From assembly GCA_964200075.2 (NCBI GenBank), contig CAXNAA020000376.1, positions 1-21,898 of the forward strand: DNA of 21,898 bases, given 5' to 3'. Positions within the stretch are counted from its first letter, which is position 1. Each line of letters starts with the position of its first letter. The notes beneath the pieces are model-generated. The model saw only the letters and a program-made list of their open reading frames with translations. It made no database searches and was not told the origin of the DNA. Shown piece after piece: positions 8,790 to 17,749 of this stretch. The stretch is from Sphacelaria rigidula. Taxonomy: Eukaryota > Phaeophyceae > Sphacelariales. The position numbers and the translations under genes were made by a program.

Positions 8790-8875
8790 GAGGGGGAAGG
8801 GGGGAGGGGAGGTGCTCATTTGCTGCTTACCTTAGACATTTGACCATTGGCCACGCAACCCTTTCGAGACGGAGA
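8790..8875 (-). mobile_element. 5'-truncated LINE fragment (3' end only)
   Basis: On the minus strand the last codons read SRKGCVANGQMSKVSSK and stop (TGA, 8816-8818). They match SRKGCMINGQTTKASNE and stop at the end of the long LINE at 12758. The homology ends abruptly near 8875, as expected for 5' truncation. A C-rich tail of about 25 bp follows the stop. The frame is intact, but no LINE sequence lies upstream of it. Confidence 0.75.
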
Positions 8876-9635
8876 GGGCGAAGCGGCGTATTCTTTTCTT
8901 GTTTGCTATCTTGTTGCTCTTCTTTGATTTACTCTCTCGGTGTTATGTTTCCGTTGGTCGGTTCGTTCACGTTATTCACTTCTGTGTCCACAAGACTGAT
9001 ACCACAATCATAACCCTTCCCCAAACCGGCCCCAAAACTGTCTCGGTTAACTAGCCTTTTATCACTTTGATATAAATGTAAATTTTGCTTCCTCAACCCA
9101 GCCACTTACTGGAGGTAGCTGTCGCGGCATCAGCCACACGTAACGCACGTCAGTTGGTCCTTTTCCAATTGCTTGGTCCCGGAAAAGGCGCACCCGTACA
9201 GCCAAACATATAAAATCAATACATTGTCGACATGCAATTGAATTTGTCCTCTGTGTCCGCTCCCCCTGGGCTCATCAAAACGTCCACGAAAACAAAATCC
9301 ACGGCCGTTCACTCAAAACTGTTCGGCGTGAAAAAAACCCATCGGACTTTGTAAAAGTGATGTATGTTCCAAGGTAAATGACATCTATCATTACTACTAT
9401 TATCGTGGATTTCTCCAGACTTGAAACAAGGGGTGCAACCGTTCTATCGCGGCAAACAAAAAGCAAACGTCTCGATTTTCGATGTGCTGCGCTTTGTTTC
9501 TCTGCGCCCACTCCGGTGACGACACGCTACGGAAGGCCACACCACGGAAATCTTTCGTCCGTACTTTGAGATAATTGTAACATGCACCATTGGATCGCCG
9601 CGCCCAGATGATCTAACTTGGTCCAGCTGGCACAA
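8876..9635. other. No gene recognised
   Basis: T- and C-rich stretches at 8890-8990 could serve as intron sequence. No motif-bearing frame was found on either strand. Confidence 0.4.
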
Positions 9636-9902
9636 ATGTCATCACTTATGGTGGAAACATATGGGCTCGAATGCGGGGAGATATATGCAGTTTCCTTGCC
9701 TTCTGGCAAATACCCGATATTCGTCGTTAAAGACGTGAAGACATCAGTAGTGAGGAGGGTTCATGTCACGAGAACCGATCAGGTGCGGGAGTGCTGCTTC
9801 AATCCGCGCTACCAAAATGTGACGCGTGTACCTTGGGAGATATGGATTGGTTCCTTCAGACCATTCGACGGCGGACCCATGTCGAGGAACGGGAGAGGTT
9901 GA
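9636..9902 (+). CDS. Open frame of 88 codons, unidentified
   Basis: ATG 9636 opens MSSLMVETYGLECGEIYAVS and continues through LPSGKYPIFVVKDVKTSVVR to a TGA at 9900. The amino-acid mix looks like a folded protein, with alternating hydrophobic residues, several aromatics and no low complexity. I recognise no domain. It could be a stray exon, a gene remnant or part of a transposon. A minus-strand frame overlaps it (9744-9992). Confidence 0.25.
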   Translation: MSSLMVETYGLECGEIYAVSLPSGKYPIFVVKDVKTSVVRRVHVTRTDQVRECCFNPRYQNVTRVPWEIWIGSFRPFDGGPMSRNGRG

Positions 9903-10168
9903 ACGTGTGAGGGAAGGGGAAAGCACTATCGTAGCCGATCTCATTTCTTCAAGCTGCTGATGAAAAAATACGAAATATACTGTAATTACCATCCTCAGTA
10001 AAGCCTGTGACGTGGGACAACTGTCAGGGTCGCCTCTTACCCTTCCTTCTCATCAAGCGTATCTTATACTGTACACCGTATCAGTGTGCCTTTTATTTAC
10101 AACAAGAAAAAAAAAAGCTTGAATTCCATGAATTGCACAGTCACTCGTGTCCTCGTTGCTCCCACAAG
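9903..10168. other. Possible intron, no gene recognised
   Basis: It ends in CTCGTGTCCTCGTTGCTCCC followed by ACAAG, a plausible 3' splice site for the next open frame. An A run lies at about 10106-10116. Confidence 0.3.
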
Positions 10169-11128
10169 GTGACCTCCATCGTGACCTCGACCGGCATGTG
10201 GGAAGGAGGAACAAAAGGGGGAGAAGGAGGACGACGAGGCTCGTCTTCTCCCAAAGACACTAGCTACACCAATACTCGCACGATCAAAAGCCAGCACCCG
10301 GAGGCAACATCACGCCATGCTTTACTTCCAACACGGCGCGTCATACTTCCCATCGTGCAGGGTTCTCAGGGTCCTCGGGACACGAGCTCTTGTGTGGGTG
10401 GTGAGGGGGCGTCGGGACGAGAGTATGGTGACAACCGGAATGACCTGGCCGAACCGACACCTCGTCAACATGGCTGTGGCAGTCGTCATACACCACCCGT
10501 AATCATGGCAACAAGATTGAAACCAAAGGCGACTTCAGCGACGGGGACAGCACCAACAACAGCAGCAACAACAACGACAGCAGCGGCGTCGTTACCTGCG
10601 ATTTTGCCATTGTCCTGCACGATCTCCACCTATCGCAATGACAACCACGAAAACAACAGCAACAATGGAAACAATGACAACAGCAACGGCATCGGTAGCG
10701 GCGGGATTACAACAAAAAACACAGATGATATATCGACGATAAGTGGTTGTTCCGCTGTTGTTGTGCGCTCTCCCTCCTCTACTACTTGCAAGGCAGCTCC
10801 TGCTGCCGAAGCTTACCGGAATGTTTGCAATACTACCCATGCTTCTTGGGGACGAATAGCAAAGCCGAGAAAGGAAGCAGCCTCAAGAGTAGTCAACTAC
10901 TCGTCGGGGCGAAGTCGGGGAATACACGAGTATTCTACGAAAGGCCGCGCCACCGAAAGAGGAGAGGGCTCGTCACCGTATCCACCCGCCATCAGTAGTA
11001 AGCGCAATTGGGCGGGGATTCGGGGTGGGGGAGTGCACCGGAGAAGCAGGCGCACCCAGATGTTTGTCAAGGCTGAGCTTAGTGACTGGATCAAGACCAA
11101 CACGAACCTCGTCAACGTGTGCCCGTGA
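10169..11128 (+). CDS. Candidate Thr/Ala/Asn-rich exon, unidentified
   Basis: This is part of the longest open frame in the window (10007-11128, ending TGA). The acceptor-like sequence before 10169 keeps phase 0 with the donor after 8679. The peptide is low in complexity: a Gly/Arg/Ser part, a Thr/Ala run, an Asn/Gly/Ser run, then a basic C terminus ending TNLVNVCP. A different frame over about 10444-10635 is also open (GNKIETKGDFSDGDSTNNSS) and resembles a frame near 7168, so the correct frame is unclear. No known domain. AAC/AGC microsatellite tracts could produce such frames by chance. Confidence 0.3.
   Translation: MTSIVTSTGMWEGGTKGGEGGRRGSSSPKDTSYTNTRTIKSQHPEATSRHALLPTRRVILPIVQGSQGPRDTSSCVGGEGASGREYGDNRNDLAEPTPRQHGCGSRHTPPVIMATRLKPKATSATGTAPTTAATTTTAAASLPAILPLSCTISTYRNDNHENNSNNGNNDNSNGIGSGGITTKNTDDISTISGCSAVVVRSPSSTTCKAAPAAEAYRNVCNTTHASWGRIAKPRKEAASRVVNYSSGRSRGIHEYSTKGRATERGEGSSPYPPAISSKRNWAGIRGGGVHRRSRRTQMFVKAELSDWIKTNTNLVNVCP
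10545..10700 (+). repeat. AAC/AGC/ACA imperfect microsatellite
   Basis: Two imperfect AAC/AGC/GAC-rich tracts lie near 10549-10590 and 10640-10695, separated by ordinary sequence. They form the Thr/Ala- and Asn-rich parts of the overlapping frames. Confidence 0.7.
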
Positions 11129-11754
11129 TGAACAGTTTTCTTTTTATCATAGTGCTGAGAGGGAGTACCAGCATGGTGTGCCGCTGCCTGCAGCGTGCAT
11201 CTTTTTCGAAATACAACGAGTAAATGATTTTTTTGTTACTTTTTACGGGGGTTGCTTGTTTCCTCCGGACCGTTCGTCGTCCGGCCGGCGGCTGTTGTTA
11301 GCTGATGATCTTCGTTGCTCATCTCCTTTCGCGCGTTATCTTTTCGTCTGTCTTTCAAACGTTCTTGTTCTTGTTGGTGCTTTTTTTTTGCGTGGTGTTG
11401 TTTGTCTTAGTCGCTTTGTGCTTTTTTTTGCTACCCGAGTTTCCTTTAGCGAGACTCTCCGTTTATTCTCCTCAGGTACGTATATTCACCTTGTTGTGGC
11501 CTCGAGGCTAGGGTATCAGCCCATCAGTAGAGCATGTGATACATTCATGTATGAAACCATCAAACAACCGGCCTACCAAAAAATGCACCTCAGAGAAGAT
11601 TTCCAAACACCACTCATCGTGCGGTTAAACTCCACGACATTACTACCATCATGTTTCCCGGAAAGTAAACGCAAGCGCAGAACCCCCCGGCTACCTGGTT
11701 GCCTAGCTTACGTAGTGAGTGATGTTTTACAGCGCCGTTACGAACCGACGCCAA
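11129..11754. other. T-rich non-coding stretch, possible 3' UTR or intron
   Basis: Rich in TTTT and TTCTT runs and low in coding character. A combined acceptor/donor-like site CTCCTCAG|GTACGTAT sits at 11475-11476. The open frame that spans 11025-11762 has a Phe/Leu/Val-rich translation typical of T-rich DNA. Confidence 0.35.
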
Positions 11755-12015
11755 TCCCATGATAGAGGGGGAGAGGGGGAGAGGGGGGCTGACTCCACGA
11801 GAAAAAGGGCGCATAGGTGTGTCAGACGACCTACGACACTCGCGGTGTGCTTTTTGTATTTGGGTAAAAACCGTGTCAAGGAGTATGATTGAGCGTTACT
11901 CATCGGTAGCAAGCGCTTTTGAACAAATGTTGCCACTTTTAACGACGATTTGAAGTGGGATTTCGTGAAAAAGATAGCCTATACCCCCCCCGCCCCCGCT
12001 ATCGCAGCATGACTC
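11755..12015 (+). mobile_element. MITE-like element, copy 3
   Basis: The left end is CATGATAGAGGGGGAGAGGG and the right end is CCCCCGCTATCGCAGCATGACTC, forming an imperfect inverted repeat with inward G/C tracts. The interior matches copy 2 over nearly its whole length: GGTGTGTCAGACGACCT, CACTCGCGGTGTGC, TATTTGGGTAAAAACC, AACGACGATTTGAAGTGGGA. It is about 260 bp with no coding capacity. Confidence 0.75.
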
Positions 12016-12736
12016 GTTTCCTTTTTGAAACTTCGCCCTGATGATGAGAGTTTCTCACAAATCCCTTCATATTTTTTTTATAGGGGGCTGGGTTACCTGA
12101 ATGATGCAACTTTCGATCGAATCAGTTGATCCCAGGCATCAGCCTAAGCACTCCCACGCAAGTGCTCATGGCCAGTATGATATGCCTTTTTAATTGCGTG
12201 CATGTCGTCGGCCCGATACTTGTGGGCGAAAAAAGAACATAATTTTTTTTCAATTTAATTGAACCTGCTTGCTGTACCGCACTAGGGGACACAATGACGT
12301 TGACAGAGTAATTCTTACGCGCATAAACGTTCGCCAGGCCTTTCCGCTTCATACGCATGGAATTTCTGCAGCAAACATGTATATCGATATACAGACATGT
12401 ATTTCACCGACGGCATTTGTCGCAAACAAATATTCCAAGCACCGAGAACACTCTCTCCGGGGGAAAAATATTTCTTCACTGCGATTTGAACGGGCACAAC
12501 CAGAAACTCAGACACCAATACCCATGGAGCACGTGGTTCCGTTCCACGGCCGAGACCCGATGTAGGGGGCAGACGTCGAGGGGAAGACTTCTTGAAAATT
12601 GTGTTCGCGCATACCCCTCACCAAAAACTGATGATTCAATATAGGAGAAAAATGGTTCGTTGTTGTCAAATCTTGAGCCTAACCCTAACTTAATTGCCGA
12701 CCCGAGGCAGACATTGAGGACCCTCGGGCGATGGGG
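12016..12736. other. No gene recognised; short telomere-like motif
   Basis: No convincing gene. CCTAACCCTAAC at 12678-12689 is two units of a TTAGGG-type telomere repeat, about 50 bp beyond the 3' end of the LINE. Confidence 0.4.
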
Positions 12737-12757
12737 GGGGGGGGTTAGGGGGCGTAC

Positions 12758-13418
12758 TCATTCGTTGCTTGCCTTAGTCGTTTGACCATTGATCATGCAT
12801 CCCTTTCGAGACAGAGCACCGTTCCCACTCCCAATAGAAACAAACACCTTCAACATTCCGGCGCTCATTACGTTTCTTCCATACATGACACAAAAACGAT
12901 TTACATATCTTATCCCCGTCCTGTTTCGGCTTCTGTGGCCACCATTCATCTCCTAGTATAGCCATCGTTTTCTCCCTACTGTCTAATACATCAAATTATT
13001 TCAGGCCACCTTCGTTCACGTTCCGCATTTTCCCCTCTCGCACGTCCCGCTCCTCCTTGTACACTTCACATTCTGCCACTATATGACTTCTGATCTCTAT
13101 TCCTTTGCCACAGAAGCAGTTCTGTCCATCTACTTCCTCCTCCTTTCGACGACTGGTACATCTCTTTCTTCTTTCTGACAGGTCTTGGTCCCCCACCCAA
13201 AATCGTAGTTTCATATTTTTCGCCGCGTCCATTGGGCCATACAAATATGTTTCCATCCCTATCCCCTCTCTCAAACACCCGTATATCTTCAGGTGTTCTT
13301 CCTCGTCTCCTTTGCGTCTGAGCGCTTCTTTCCCCCTTATTTCTATCATGTATTTTACTTTTGTCTTGTACCCCACGCCTTCATCTTTGGAGAGGATTTC
13401 GACTTGATTTATTCCCAT
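12758..13418 (-). pseudogene. LINE C-terminal region with Cys/His motif, broken
   Basis: An intact stretch of 140 codons (13418-12996) carries CFCGKGIEIRSHIVAEC at 13118-13068. The spacing C-x1-C-x8-H-x4-C resembles the Cys/His motif found after the reverse transcriptase in many LINEs, where it may bind nucleic acid. Downstream the protein continues in two overlapping frames: GDEWWPQKPKQDGDKICKSF starts in one, and GNGALSRKGCMINGQTTKAS ends in the other. That shows a frameshift near 12850-12900. The final codons are those kept in the truncated copy at 8790-8875. Confidence 0.8.
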
Positions 13419-13547
13419 CTCTTTTCATACTCTCTCGACTTCTTTGTCCCACCTTATTCCAGTCTGCCCTTTCGTAATTTTCTTCCATACAGCCTTATCA
13501 ACTATAGCTGGCAACCGCTTTCTCTGCATGTTCTTGACGCTATACTG

Positions 13548-14278
13548 TCATCGCAATTTCCTCATGTCTCTGTTTGTTTGAAGTGAGTACATTCCCAACT
13601 CTGCCCTCAAAATGTTATTACTCAACCTTTTCGAGCATTCAAGTATTTTCTCAGCTGCTGCCATCTGTACTGTTTCCAGCCTCTCCACCAACTTCACGTT
13701 CCCCTCCCATAATTCTCCTGCATATTCCATTTTTGGTACGATCACGTTCATCAGGATACATCTCTTAACCCTAGTGTCTAGGTGCGAGATAACGTCCATC
13801 CTGCCTATCTGTGCCTTACCCTTTTCTATACTATAATTTCATTCATGTGTGCATCCCAAGAAAAAGTTTTTGAGATCTTTACTTCAAGGTATGTATACTG
13901 CTTTACGTTCGGCAGTTCCTCGTCTCCCCACTTCCATGTCATCTCTACCAATTTTTCGTCATCTTCGTTACAGACGAGTACCGCGCATTTGTTGACATTC
14001 GCTGTCACTCTCCAATCCCTAGTGTATTCTAGCACCTCGTCTATCTGGTTCTGTAATTCTTCTGGTGTTTCTGAAATCCCCACAAAATCATCCGCGAACA
14101 CCAATCCTGATACCATGTCTTCACCCACCTTGACTGACTCCATGCTTTGCTACTTCTATTACTATTATCAGGTCATTAATGAATACCTTGAACAGAGTGG
14201 GCGATAACGTACATGCTTGTGCGACACCTTTTAAAATATTAAAATATTTCGATATTTCCCCGTCTAGCATCATCAATA
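13548..14278 (-). pseudogene. LINE reverse transcriptase, palm and thumb, frameshifted
   Basis: The minus strand reads GVAQACTLSPTLFKVFINDL (about 14228-14170), the block corresponding to the conserved G-x-x-Q-G-x-x-x-SP motif, here with Ala instead of the second Gly. After a frameshift near 14150 comes GLVFADDFVGIS, whose FADD (14098-14087) is the catalytic Asp pair of reverse transcriptases. The thumb follows after a further break near 13810: LDTRVKRCILMNVIVPKMEY, then a stop at 13548. The catalytic box is intact but the reading frame is not. The homologous part upstream lies beyond the inserted MITE. Confidence 0.85.
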
Positions 14279-14578
14279 AACAACGTTTTCGTGAGATTGA
14301 GAGTAGAGCGCTAATTGAGAGTGGCTTCGGTCATTCGATCTAACTTGGCCATTTCGTCATTCCGTGTGTGTTTTTCGTCATCTTTATCACTAGCGTGTGC
14401 TTACAACTACACGTCGATATCCTTCTCAGGGATATCAAGGGCCTTAGTGGCAAGCTACTACAGAAAGCATATCGGGCCTCGCGGAGGGACATTTCGGAAC
14501 CGAAATTATTCATTCACTAGTTGAACGCTTTTTACTCTCAATCGTATCCTCTACTCTCAATCTCACGAAAACATTGTT
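14279..14578. mobile_element. 300-bp MITE inserted in the LINE reverse transcriptase
   Basis: The termini are 30-bp inverted repeats with one mismatch: AACAA(C/T)GTTTTCGTGAG followed by ATTGAGAGTAGAG, at 14279-14308 and 14549-14578. The motif TTGAGAGT recurs just inside each arm. The interior has no transposase. LINE protein similarity stops at one side (ECTKSA, 14600-14580) and resumes at the other (MMLDGEISKYF, about 14273-14241), which proves insertion into a pre-existing LINE. A target duplication is not clear; TAA on one side and TAG on the other would suit a TNA-type target. Confidence 0.9.
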
Positions 14579-14960
14579 AGTAGCACTTTTGGTACATTCT
14601 GTCATCTTCACCATTCTCTACATCTTTCCTCTGATCCCAGCTTCCCACAACTTTTTCCACAACCCATTTCTCCATACTGTGTCATAACCATTTGCACGTC
14701 CAGAAAGAAACAGTACGTTGTCATTTCCTACCCTGAATAATCTTACTTAGTGTGTACTCATGGTTTACGCAGCTACGGTCTACTCGTTTTCCCATACTCA
14801 GTTATACAGCATGACCATCATGGTAATCGTTCCCTATCCCCCGTACTCTATAAAAGCATTCACTATTTCGTCTGCCCCTGCTGTCTCTCTGTTCTTGAGT
14901 GTAGCTACGCACTCCCTTACTTCATCTCTGGTAAACCCTCTCTGCGATTCTTTCGAGCCT
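14579..14960 (-). pseudogene. LINE reverse transcriptase, N-terminal part, damaged
   Basis: Minus-strand pieces include NGLWKKLWEAGIRGKM followed by an in-frame TAG at 14620-14618, then RMVKMTECTKSA up to the MITE border. Upstream, EYTLSKIIQGRK and then a stop lie near 14750-14715. Further upstream are MVMLYN and stops around 14815-14780. The conserved fingers block, usually containing YRGI or YRPI, is missing between these pieces, so an internal deletion near 14760 is likely. This part was dead independently of the MITE insertion. Confidence 0.7.
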
Positions 14961-15013
14961 CTATCCTCCCGTTTCGACGTCTCTACATTTGTCTCTGCCC
15001 ACGCGTTGATTTC

Positions 15014-15583
15014 TTATTCGAATTTTATGTCAAACTCCGTGGTTGTTCTTGGTGTTCCTAGTTTACGGTCATGCTCGACTAGCACTTCTCTCTTCCCCTT
15101 CGAATTACTCATCATTTTCCCGTTCCGTGCCCGGAGTGTGGCTATCCCCTTGTCCATCTTTCCTGCCTGGTTTCTCGTTATCCCTTTTATCCCTACCCAC
15201 AATTGTTTCATCTCGCCGTCGAGATCGCCATTTGTATTTTTCACTACATCTTCCCATACCTCCTTCTTTTTCTGCTGTACAAATGTTTTCGCTTTCTTTC
15301 GAGCTTTAGTATACTCCTCCCATCCTGCCGTAGTTTTATTCGATATCCATCTCGCGTGGGCCGCTCTCTTTACTCTTAAAGCTTCTTTTACTTCCTCATC
15401 CCACCATTTTACTGCTCTGCTGCATACGATGAGTTTCTTCCCTATGACTTCACTCGCTGTGTTCTTGACCACATGCTCCCATCCTTCTATTGTCTTCGCT
15501 CCGACCCGATTTCTTTTCATTCCGGTATCGATTGTTCCTATGCGTTCCAACAGCTCGGGAAATTTCAACGCATTTTTGGCCAT
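15014..15583 (-). pseudogene. LINE linker between endonuclease and reverse transcriptase
   Basis: An uninterrupted stretch of 189 codons, rich in Lys, Arg, Glu and Trp, with a helical pattern (VKWWDEEVKEALRVKRAAHA, KKAKTFVQQKKKEVWEDVV). This spacing and composition fit the linker that joins endonuclease and reverse transcriptase in APE-type LINEs. Its upstream continuation is in another frame, with a break near 15580. It ends in a stop at 15014-15016, before the reverse transcriptase starts. Confidence 0.75.
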
Positions 15584-15689
15584 CTCTGCTGGAGCCGTTT
15601 TTCTTCCATATATACTTTATCGATTCTCCATTTGTATAACTCTTTACCACGCTCATTTCTTTTAGCTCTCGTATGTCGGCCATCTGTCC

Positions 15690-16272
15690 ATATGAGGTAG
15701 TGATCTGCGGTTCCCACGTCCTCCGCGCATATATGTACTTCCATTTATTTACTACTCCCATGCTTCACCACTGTATAGTCAGCACGGAGCGTTCTATTTC
15801 GTTCTTGAATTTTCAAATCCATGTTTATTGTGCCTCTGGCTTCAGTCCTCTATCGTTTAGCGTCTTTATCTCGTTATGCTCGAGAAACTTCAGTATTTCT
15901 ACTCCATTCGAGTTCTTCTTACCTTCCCCGTATTGCCCAATGATATCATCCGATCGACCTGCTCTTCCTACCCTTGCATTGAAATCTCCCACTGATATTA
16001 CTTCTCCTTGCCTGTTATACTGATGTACGTCTGCTGCTATCTCTCCAAACCTACGTTGTTTACCGTCCACCGTACTCTTCGATTCTGGGAGCATGTAGAT
16101 GTTACCCACGAAGAAGTCCTTCATCCTATTTCCGCCCCCTCTCTCTCCCATGATTCTTGGATTCCTGCTATGTCTAGGTCGTGTTTATTCACTTGTTGCG
16201 CGACCTCTTCTCGTTTGTTTGCGCTTATCTGTCACGAATCCAGACACGTTCCACGATCCTATTCCCAACTTC
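15690..16272 (-). pseudogene. LINE APE-type endonuclease, internally deleted
   Basis: The domain opens with LGIGSWNVSGFVTDKRK (about 16270-16220), the usual W-N-V start of this fold. A frameshift near 16210 leads to LDIAGIQESWE, the metal-binding Q-E-S/T-W block. It jumps directly to KDFFVGNIYMLPES and then GDFNARVG (15989-15966), the catalytic Asp/Asn block. The last catalytic motif, ADHYLIW, lies at 15708-15688 in another frame. The segment between QESWE and KDFF, which normally holds several strands, is missing. The role in intact relatives is to nick target DNA for primed reverse transcription. Confidence 0.85.
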
Positions 16273-16336
16273 CTTTCCGAATCAGTATCTATCTGCTCTC
16301 TTGATGCCTTCTATTCTCTTTCCGCGTCGCGTACTT

Positions 16337-16759
16337 CTACTTTCCCTTGCTTGATTGTTCCACCCATTGCTGGTTTGGGCTTTGTCTACTTACTTCGGGC
16401 CGCTGTGCCCCCTCTCCTTCCCCGCTGTGCCCCCTCTCCTTCCCCTTCCGGCCATTTACCTGTTCCTGCCTCTCTCCCCCTCCGTTAGCCCGTGCACTAC
16501 GTCTTTGGTTTGTTATTCCGTTTGCAATGCATACTCTCCATCCTACCCTTATAACCCATGCCGATACCTTACTTGTTTCTATCCTTTCCCACTCCTTGCT
16601 CGCGCTCTGTTTTGGCGTGACTCGCAAGTGTCCTCCCTCCCTTTCTACTTTTCCTCTTGCCAAACAGTATAACCCAACTTCATCACATTTCTTTTGAAAA
16701 TCTATTCTCGTCATGTCGCTACGGACTACGAATACCAGCACTACCAGTTCTTCACCCAT
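16337..16759 (-). pseudogene. Possible LINE ORF1 or N-terminal region
   Basis: A minus-strand frame of 140 codons just upstream of the endonuclease, rich in Arg, Lys, Gly and Gln. It contains MTRIDFQKKCDEVGLYCLAR and a Gly/Glu/Arg-rich tail. Position and basic composition suit an RNA-binding ORF1 or a leader of ORF2, but no zinc knuckle or RRM is visible. It could instead be chance. Confidence 0.4.
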
Positions 16760-17749
16760 CCACTCTTTACTCCTCCATCCGCACTTCCTTACCGTCTCTC
16801 TCTCTCGAGAGAAGCTCCAGCTTGATCGTTTTGAGTGTATCGGTGGGATATCTTCAACGTACTGGGACCTCCCAATCCTAGTACTTGTTGCGGGTCTGGT
16901 TCCTTTCGTTCTTTTGTTGGCTCGCCGACATTAAATAATGCCTCTAACACGGGCTCGTAGCCTGAAGCCAAGTTCAACACCTTTGGCACAAGCACCCCAC
17001 GTTTGTGCCAGGTGATCTTCACGGTAAACCATCCAGGCGTCCAGGGATCGTATCATCTATCTTCTCACCCCGCTGCTGTACTGGTTACTTTCCTCCAGAG
17101 AGGACATTTTCACCGTGTAAGGTTCAAGGACGGCTAGCGTAACACAAGGTCTTACTCACATCGGGATGTCCCGTACATCACTCTTCCACGCCATGTACGG
17201 TTCACCATGGGTCGCTACTCCACTGATGCTCCCAGTAGATCTTCGCTGCCGAAAGCTTGGCCAACGATTCCCCCACACTTTGTACCAGTTCCTATCCTTC
17301 AAGATCTCAAGAAGTCTACATACCGCTAGGTGCTCCTTCTCGTAGGCCATGTGGTCGGTCCTTGGTAAGGTGATTGTTTCATGAGTGCGGTAGGTCTTGA
17401 CGTTAATGTCATGCATTATCCACCTCTTCCCTTAGGCGCTTTTTGCACCCAATGTCTGAAAGTTCAGGAAAATTGCTGACCAGACTTCCACCGCCCAATG
17501 GAAACCGGTAAGGTTTCACAGGTATCTCACCACGAGACCCCAACCTTCATGTGAATTTAACATGGAGGGGGTTGATGACCCACCCTATCCGTACTTGTTA
17601 TATATTCGGTGTTCTCGACGGGCATGTAAGGTGGTTAACCTTCACGCTATTACTTGTCCAAGTTTTGGTTTTGTTCTTGTCTTACCTTTGTTGTTATGGG
17701 GAGAGGAAGAAGTTAAATTACTTCCCGTCCTGATATGAGAAAGTATATA
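16760..17749. other. Possible LINE 5' region; no gene recognised
   Basis: Minus-strand frames at 16789-17022 and 17156-17416 have no recognisable motif. They lie between the LINE coding remains and the tandem array, where a LINE 5' untranslated region would be expected. That assignment is positional inference only. Confidence 0.3.

Larger units (their letters stand above)
12737..16275 (-). mobile_element. Decayed non-LTR retrotransposon (LINE), APE endonuclease type
   Basis: Read on the minus strand the element has, in order, an APE-like endonuclease (about 16272-15690), a basic linker (15583-15014), a reverse transcriptase (about 14960-13550) and a C-terminal Cys/His region (13418-12758). 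A C-rich tail follows the stop at 12758-12760. Frames change at least near 16210, 15580, 14150, 13810 and 12900, and there are in-frame stops. The endonuclease and the fingers of the reverse transcriptase have lost internal segments, and a MITE interrupts the reverse transcriptase. It cannot make a working protein. Two further 3'-end fragments lie at 6495-6605 and 8790-8875. The 5' limit is uncertain and may extend past 16759. Confidence 0.9.

Noticed and set aside
11025-11762. Plus-strand frame of 245 codons
   Set aside because: The T-rich DNA gives a Phe/Leu/Val-rich translation; no motif, and it overlaps the end of another frame.
14760-15665. Plus-strand frame of 301 codons, Ser/Phe-rich
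   Set aside because: It is antisense to the LINE linker and reverse transcriptase, whose protein similarity is clear on the minus strand.
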